Shown here: positions 58,780 through 64,000 of the stretch, in pieces
Position numbering within the stretch: position 1 is the first letter of the stretch
How the letters are laid out: each line of letters opens with the position of its first letter
Source: Stenotrophomonas oahuensis
GTDB taxonomy: Bacteria > Pseudomonadota > Gammaproteobacteria > Xanthomonadales > Xanthomonadaceae
Direction: 5' to 3'
Assembly: GCF_031834595.1 (NCBI RefSeq)
Contig: NZ_CP115541.1
Coordinates: 1,488,001 to 1,552,000 of the forward strand
Length of the DNA stretch: 64,000 bases
Notes under the pieces: model-generated
Told to the model about the DNA's origin: nothing
What the model saw: only the letters and a program-made list of their open reading frames with translations
The model's database searches: none
Program-made: the position numbers and the translations under genes

Positions 58780-60465
58780 ATGATCGTAGGGATAGATCTC
58801 GGTACCACGCATTCGTTGATCGGCGTGCACCGGGCCCAGGGAGGGGAGCTGTTCCCCAATGCACATGGCGACCTGCTGACCCCGTCGGTGGTCAGCCTGG
58901 ACGGCGATACCGTGCTGGTCGGCAAGGCCGCGCAGGAGCGGCTGGTCAGCCACCCGCAGCACACCGTGGCGCACTTCAAGCGCTGGATGGGCAGCGACCG
59001 CGAGGTCCGCCTGGGCGGCCGCGCGTTCCGCGCCGAGGAGCTGTCCGCACTGGTGCTGCGCTCGCTGCTGGCCGATGCCGAAGCCGCGCTGGGGCAGAAG
59101 ATCGAGGAAGCGGTGATCAGCGTGCCGGCGTACTTCTCCGACGCGCAGCGCAAGGCCACCCGCGCCGCCGGCGAGCTGGCCGGCATCCGGGTCGAGCGCC
59201 TGATCAACGAACCCACCGCCGCCGCGCTCGCCTACGGGCTGCAGCAGCGCGACGAGGAGGGCCGGGTGCTGGTGCTGGACCTGGGCGGCGGTACCTTCGA
59301 CGTGTCGATCCTGGAATTGTTCGAGGGCGTGATCGAAGTGCACGCCAGTGCCGGCGACAACTTCCTCGGCGGCGAGGACTTCCTGCAGGTGCTGGTGGAT
59401 GCCTTCCACACCGACCAGGGCCTGGACAGCAAGGCACTGGCGGCACCGGAACAGGCCCAGCTGCTGCGCCGCCTGGAGCAGTTCAAGCGCGAGCTTAGTT
59501 CGCAGGGCGACTGCACGCTGCAGATGACCCTGGCCAACCGCGAGTTCAACTGGACGCTGGACGAAGCGCGTTACGCACAACTGTGCGAGCCGCTGCTGCA
59601 GCGCATGCGCGGCCCGATTGAACGCGCCATCCGTGACGCGCGGATCAAGCCGGAAGCACTGGATGACATCGTGCTGGTGGGTGGCGCGGTGCGCATGCCG
59701 ATGATCAGCCGCCTGGTCACGCGCATGTTCGGCCGCCTGCCGTTACGCCACATCCACCCCGACCAGGCGATCGCGCTGGGCGCGACCGTGGCCGCCGGCC
59801 TGAAGAGCCGCGACCAGACCCTGGAAGAGATCGTGCTGACCGACGTGTGCCCGTACACGCTGGGCACCCAGGTCTCGCGGCGCGGCCCGGATGGCGGCGA
59901 GCGCGCCGGCTATTTCCACCCGATCATCCAGCGCAACAGCGTGGTGCCGGTAAGCCGTGAGGATCGGTTCTTCCCGGTCCGCGACGACCAGCGCGAAGTG
60001 GTCATCGACGTCTACCAGGGCGAGAGCCCGACCGTGGACAAGAACATCAAGCTGGGTGAACTGCGTATTCCGCTGGCACGTGGCAAGGCCTCCGAGAAGG
60101 GCCTGACCACGCGCTTCACCTACGACGTGAACGGTCTGCTGCAGGTGGAAGTCACCGAGGATGCCAGCGGCAAGCGCTATGAGCTGGTGCTGGAACAGAA
60201 CCCGGGGCTGCTGTCGCCGGAGGAAATCCAGTCGCGCCTGCAGGCGCTGCAGGGGTTGAAGATCCACCCCCGCGACGTGCAGCAGAACGTGGCCGTGCTG
60301 GCGCGTGCCGAGCGGCTGTATGAAGAGTTCATTGATCAGCGCGAACTGGTCCAGCACTGGCTGCAGCAGTTCCGCCATGTACTGGACAGCCAGGACCTGG
60401 CACGCATCGAGAAGCACCGCGGCGAGCTGCTGGAGGCGATGGACGCGCTGGAACGCGACGCGTGA
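58780..60465 (+). CDS. hscC: Hsp70-family chaperone HscC
   Basis: A 561-residue Hsp70, shorter than DnaK (~640) and matching HscC (~556). It has MIVGIDLGTTHSLIGV, INEPTAAALAYG, LVLDLGGGTFDVSILELF and VLVGGAVRMPMI in the ATPase domain, and a reduced substrate domain without the long DnaK lid. The ATG at 58780 has AGGGGG upstream. The next gene starts within its stop codon (GTGA) and encodes a membrane J-like protein, as HscC is paired with DjlB/DjlC-type co-chaperones in E. coli. Confidence 0.9.
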   Translation: MIVGIDLGTTHSLIGVHRAQGGELFPNAHGDLLTPSVVSLDGDTVLVGKAAQERLVSHPQHTVAHFKRWMGSDREVRLGGRAFRAEELSALVLRSLLADAEAALGQKIEEAVISVPAYFSDAQRKATRAAGELAGIRVERLINEPTAAALAYGLQQRDEEGRVLVLDLGGGTFDVSILELFEGVIEVHASAGDNFLGGEDFLQVLVDAFHTDQGLDSKALAAPEQAQLLRRLEQFKRELSSQGDCTLQMTLANREFNWTLDEARYAQLCEPLLQRMRGPIERAIRDARIKPEALDDIVLVGGAVRMPMISRLVTRMFGRLPLRHIHPDQAIALGATVAAGLKSRDQTLEEIVLTDVCPYTLGTQVSRRGPDGGERAGYFHPIIQRNSVVPVSREDRFFPVRDDQREVVIDVYQGESPTVDKNIKLGELRIPLARGKASEKGLTTRFTYDVNGLLQVEVTEDASGKRYELVLEQNPGLLSPEEIQSRLQALQGLKIHPRDVQQNVAVLARAERLYEEFIDQRELVQHWLQQFRHVLDSQDLARIEKHRGELLEAMDALERDA

Positions 60466-62000
60466 GCTGGGGCCACGCCGAACTGGAGCTGGACGAGGAC
60501 GCCGACGAACGCGCGGTAAAGCGCGCGTATGCCAAGCGGCTGCGTACCACGCGGCCGGATGAGGATCCGGCAGGGTTCCAGCAGCTGCATGAGGCGTATC
60601 AGGCGGCGCTGGCCTACGCGAAGTATCGGGGGCAGTGGGACGAGGACGACGGCGAGCAGGACGACAGCGAGAACGCTGATGACGCTGCGCCTGCCCCGCC
60701 GGCCATGGACGTACTCCCAGTTGAGTTGCCTGAGCCACAGGCACCGGCAGCAGAACGTGTGGCTTCGGCCCCGTTCGTCGCCGGGCTGCGTCCGCTCGAA
60801 CCGGAGTCCGACGAACTGAGGCAGCACGACCCGGTACTACCGGTCGGTACTGATCCCGTGCCCACCGAGGCTGCGCCGGCGCGCCCGGCGATGCGGGTGT
60901 CCGAACCGGTGCCTGCGCCGTTGGACGTGAACGCCTTCGCCCAGCGCGTGCTCACCACGGCTGCAGAATCTGCGCCGGCCAGCTTCGAGCGCTGGCTGGA
61001 GCTGCGCCCGGAGCTGTGGTCGCTGGGCGACAAGCCGAGAATCGGCCACGTCGTGCTGCAGCGCGTGCTGAGCGAGGAGCTGCCGATCCAGGCCGCCAAC
61101 TTCGACCTGCTGGCCGAGTGCTTCCGCTGGAACGAAGTGGGCAGCGGGCTGGACCCGTACGACGCCCACGACTGCCGCGCGCGACTGCATCGCCATTGGC
61201 TGCTGCAGCCACGCAACCGCGTGGATCTGGCCGGATTCCTGCACAGCAGCGACACGCCCGTTACCGAGGCCGAAGCACGCGAGCGCATGCAGCGCCTCAC
61301 CCGCCCCTGGCACCACATGCAGGCCTTGTGGGACGCCTGGCTGCCACGCCGGGTGGACGCGATGCGCGAAACCCTCGCCAAGCTGGGCGTGGACAGCCCC
61401 GACCAGGCGCTGCCGCCGCTGCGTCCGCAGCAGGTGGCGTTCTGGCTGGCACTCGCCCAGCGCGGTCAGGTCAACGCGCCGCGCATGCAGTTGGCGCTGC
61501 TGCGCAGCGCCTGCGCTGCCAGTGCGCTGATGGTGTTCATGCTGCTGCTGGGCGTGATCACCAGCAGCACCAACACCGGTGGCAGTGCCTTCATCGTTGG
61601 CGGCTTCTGGGGCGCACTGGCACTGCTGACCGGCGGTGCCCTGCTGCTGCCGATGGTGGCACTGGTGCGCTGGCAGATTTCAGATGAGCGACCGAAGCAG
61701 AGGTGGCAGGTGGCACGCCTGCTGCTGATTCCATTGCTGGCGATTACCGCGTTTCTGCTGATTCACGCTGCGGAAGCGCGACTGGCCGGCAGCATTCTCG
61801 CGTGGGCGACGATGGCACTGGCGCTGGTGCGCTGGTGGCGGCGCGCCGGCTACCAGTTCCAGTTCAACGGCTGGCTGCTGCTGGCGCTGTGGCCGTTCCT
61901 GAAGCTGGGCGGGCTGGCATTGATGTTCGGCGAGGTTGCGCTGGGCATCGCGCTGCTGGGCTGGACCGTGGATGCGGTGACCCAGGTGGCGAGGCAGTGA
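60462..62000 (+). CDS. Membrane J-domain-like protein (DjlB/DjlC type)
   Basis: A 512-residue protein starting at a GTG that overlaps the hscC stop. The N-terminus has a J-domain-like helix pair, ERAVKRAYAKRLRTTRPDED and FQQLHEAYQAAL, but the HPD tripeptide is RPD. A Pro/Glu-rich linker, a conserved helical region (SFERWLELRPELWSLGDKPR) and four or five C-terminal membrane helices (ALMVFMLLLGVIT, FWGALALLTGGALLLP, LLIPLLAITAFLLI) follow. It is a probable membrane co-chaperone for the HscC protein. Loss of the His of HPD would be expected to weaken ATPase stimulation in a classical J-protein. Confidence 0.78.
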   Translation: MSWGHAELELDEDADERAVKRAYAKRLRTTRPDEDPAGFQQLHEAYQAALAYAKYRGQWDEDDGEQDDSENADDAAPAPPAMDVLPVELPEPQAPAAERVASAPFVAGLRPLEPESDELRQHDPVLPVGTDPVPTEAAPARPAMRVSEPVPAPLDVNAFAQRVLTTAAESAPASFERWLELRPELWSLGDKPRIGHVVLQRVLSEELPIQAANFDLLAECFRWNEVGSGLDPYDAHDCRARLHRHWLLQPRNRVDLAGFLHSSDTPVTEAEARERMQRLTRPWHHMQALWDAWLPRRVDAMRETLAKLGVDSPDQALPPLRPQQVAFWLALAQRGQVNAPRMQLALLRSACAASALMVFMLLLGVITSSTNTGGSAFIVGGFWGALALLTGGALLLPMVALVRWQISDERPKQRWQVARLLLIPLLAITAFLLIHAAEARLAGSILAWATMALALVRWWRRAGYQFQFNGWLLLALWPFLKLGGLALMFGEVALGIALLGWTVDAVTQVARQ

Positions 62001-62004
62001 TCGG

Positions 62005-63324
62005 ATGAGCTGGGGCCTTGAGTGGTTGGGACTGGACGCGGGTGCCGATGAGCGCGCGATCAAGCGGGCCTATGCGCAGCGGTTGCGTCACACGCGACCA
62101 GACGAAGACCCCGAGGCGTTCCAGCTGCTGCACTAGGCGTACAGAGCCGCGCTGGCTGCCATTGCGCACGAAAGTAATTCCGGCGCACCAGTACGGTCCA
62201 CGGAACCGGCTCAGTACGGGTCTGTCAGCGAATCGCTGGATGTCACGGCCGTGGCCCAGCGCATTGCCGGGCAAGCCGCTGCGCTGGATGCCCGCGAGCT
62301 GGATGCATGGCTGCAGGCACTGCCCGAACTGTGGTCACTGGACGACAAGCCCCGCATAGGCGTTGCGGTGTTCTCGACCATTGAGATGCGCGAGTTGCGG
62401 CTGGCACCCAGCATGTTCGACTGCCTGAGCCTGTGCTTTGGCTGGGACGATCTCAACAGTCCGCTGTGGCAGGAGGACGTGGAGCGGGTGCGGCGGCGCT
62501 GTGAGCAGTCCTGGCTGTTGTCTCCAGACGGTGAGCAGGCGCTGGCCCGTCGCTACATTGCCCAGACCGACGGCATGCTGATGCCGGAGGGCAGCGTGCT
62601 GCGGTCGATGCGGCAGCCGCGGCCACGTTGGCGGAATCGGCTGACTGCCTTGATTCCTGGGCGCGCCTCCGAGGCCGTTGGCCTGTTGAGCGCGCTGGAA
62701 TACTGGTACACGCGACAGACCCCGCCCGGCCTGGACCCGGACCAGGTAGCCTTCTGGGCGCGATTTGGTACCCGCCCTCGCCTGCACACCCTGTACAACG
62801 GTGCGCGCGTCTGCCTGGCAGGTCTGGTGCTCGGGCTCCTCTGCACCTGGGGCGTGGTCAGCAGCTGGCCACTACCGCCCTCCGAAGGCGGGTGGTTCAG
62901 CGGTCCGCAGAAGGCGGTGGTGATCATTCTGGGCGCAACGCTTTTCGGTCCACTGCTTTGGGCCGCCGGCGTCTCCTGGCGGGCACTGGTGCACTGGCAG
63001 TTGGCCTGGCAGCCAAACAGTCCAATCCTGGGGTGGCTGTGGAAGCTGGTGGTGCCGCTGCTGGTGCTGATCAGCATGGCGGTGGTATGGCTGGGCCTGC
63101 GCTGGACCGACGGCATGCCATGGGGCGCACTCAGCGTTACGTGGCTGATCAGCGCCCTCACCCTGCACCTCGCGTGGGCGCGGCGGATGCATCGGCAGGA
63201 CACCCCGTCTCAGGATAGCGCCGGTGATGCGTTGAGCCTGCTCGGTGCCACCTTACTGCTGGTGCCCGCCTGGGGCGCTGCATTGCTGTGCTGGTGGATG
63301 GACCTGCGCGACGACCGAGCGTAG
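62005..63324 (+). pseudogene. Second membrane J-like protein, broken by an in-frame amber codon
   Basis: A paralogue of the preceding gene. From the ATG at 62005 it reads MSWGLEWLGLDAGADERAIK and YAQRLRHTRPDEDPEAF, then meets TAG at 62134-62136 where the paralogue has GAG (LHEAY). The same frame stays open from there to 63324 and encodes the rest: the region LDAWLQALPELWSLDDKPR, then four to five membrane helices. So a single G-to-T change separates a 43-codon fragment from a ~395-codon remainder. It could be a real nonsense mutation, a suppressed codon or a sequencing error. A restart at 62251 is conceivable. The stop codon at 63322-63324 is the TAG of a REP. Confidence 0.85.
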
Positions 63325-63344
63325 AGCCGGGCTTGCCCGGCTGC
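63321..63344 (+). repeat. SMAG/REP stem-loop overlapping a stop codon
   Basis: GTAGAGCCGGGCTTGCCCGG followed by CTGC, the same element as at 55519-55542. Its TAG ends the J-like pseudogene. Confidence 0.9.
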
Positions 63345-63488
63345 GCATCATCGTTCTGGAGGCAGTCGTGTGCGAGATGCGTGTCAGACCGCGTACATCG
63401 CGTTCGGGGTGATCGCGACGTTCGCTCTAGGGTCGATGTCACCCGGGTGATTACACTCCGCCGCAACGGATCATCCTGCAGTACGGAT

Positions 63489-64000
63489 ATGGATCAACAC
63501 GCACGCTTCCACCTCGTATACGACGGCCCCGCCCTGGTACAGCACCAGATGGAGGTGCGCGCCCTCGCCCCTGCCCTGCTCGCAATGGGTGAACTCGTCG
63601 AGCGCGCCAATGAACTGGTCAATGGCAGTCAGGCCAGGATCACGCTGAATGTCCATGCCTCGTTCAAGACGGGCTCCTTCGGCATCGACCTGGAGCTGGC
63701 GCAGTCGCTCTGGCAGAAGGCACTGGATTTTGCCAATGGCAGCTCGGCCACGGGCGTACTGAATCTAGTGGGCCTGCTGGGCATCGGAACATCCGCCGGC
63801 GTCGGCCTGGTGCAGGTCATTTCCTGGCTCCGCGGTCGCGGCGTAGATCGCATCGAGCCCCTTGGCGAGCGCAGATCGCGCCTGCACGTCGAGGGGGAGT
63901 ACCTGGACATTGAAGCGCCCGTCCTTTTGCTTCTGGAGGACTACCGCGTGCGTAGAGCACTTGAGGGCATCATCGCTGAGCCGCTGCGCAACGAAGGCAT
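63489..64000 (+). CDS. Unknown protein, 3' end cut by the window edge
   Basis: The first ~170 residues of a protein I do not recognise. It begins MDQHARFHLVYDGPALVQHQ and has an alpha/beta start (LAPALLAMGELVERANELVN; RITLNVHASFKTGSFGIDLE), a Gly-rich hydrophobic segment (VLNLVGLLGIGTSAGVGLVQ, about residues 94-113) and an acidic stretch. The hydrophobic segment could be one membrane helix or a buried core. The ATG at 63489 has no strong ribosome site. It stands 144 bp beyond a REP, on the same strand as the chaperone genes, but no functional link is visible. Confidence 0.6.
   Translation, partial: MDQHARFHLVYDGPALVQHQMEVRALAPALLAMGELVERANELVNGSQARITLNVHASFKTGSFGIDLELAQSLWQKALDFANGSSATGVLNLVGLLGIGTSAGVGLVQVISWLRGRGVDRIEPLGERRSRLHVEGEYLDIEAPVLLLLEDYRVRRALEGIIAEPLRNEG

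Overview
The window is a 64-kb stretch of a high-GC chromosome. The gene content (rsmG-parA-parB, an X. oryzae-type manganese riboswitch in front of mntP, a CrbS/CrbR-controlled acs, an S46 peptidase) and about twenty short GTAG-headed stem-loop repeats (SMAG-type REPs) point to Xanthomonadaceae, most likely Stenotrophomonas or a close relative. This placement is inferred from gene families and repeats; no rRNA gene is present. I saw no tRNA, insertion sequence, prophage or CRISPR array. Both edges cut genes: rtcR on the left and an unrecognised gene on the right.

Layout. 1-9.3 kb: the end of rtcR, a SymE-like toxin and a hypothetical gene enclosed by an inverted ~114-bp composite repeat, then a small phosphatase-like gene coupled to uvrD, an FAD protein, cardiolipin synthase, rpmB-rpmG and a UGT-type glycosyltransferase. 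9.3-16.8 kb: a czcCBA-type metal efflux operon led by a small His-rich exported protein and preceded by a toxin-like protein with an EreA/ChaN (Pasteurella toxin C2-like) domain. 16.9-24.5 kb: DUF885 protein, a LAB_N/GT2 pair, a nucleotide-sugar epimerase, parB, parA, rsmG, a phosphopantetheinyl transferase and a GlsB-like membrane protein. 24.5-30.4 kb: xthA, an orphan RelB-like antitoxin with a near-perfect operator palindrome, an aldehyde dehydrogenase, and an MHS-family symporter downstream of a DcaP-like porin. 30.7-39 kb: the acetate-scavenging module (acs, crbR, crbS), interrupted by a riboswitch-controlled mntP and an unknown gene. 39-43 kb: an unknown gene, an orphan histidine kinase and a degenerate GGDEF protein. 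43-55.2 kb: a three-gene surface operon coding for a ~2,630-residue DUF11/SdrD-B repeat protein, a ~1,100-residue outer-membrane barrel and an OmpA-family protein. 55.5-64 kb: an orphan response regulator, an S46 peptidase, and an HscC chaperone with two membrane J-like proteins, the second broken by an in-frame amber codon.

The most promising candidate for an undescribed system is the 43-55 kb operon. Its three genes are tightly coupled and all are predicted to be exported: a giant extracellular repeat protein, a barrel that could move or anchor it, and a peptidoglycan-binding partner. Two unknown genes and the EreA/ChaN-domain gene, scattered around the regulatory genes, are possible secreted effectors, but this is inference only.

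REP repeats lie at many gene ends. In three genes the stop codon is supplied by the repeat itself.
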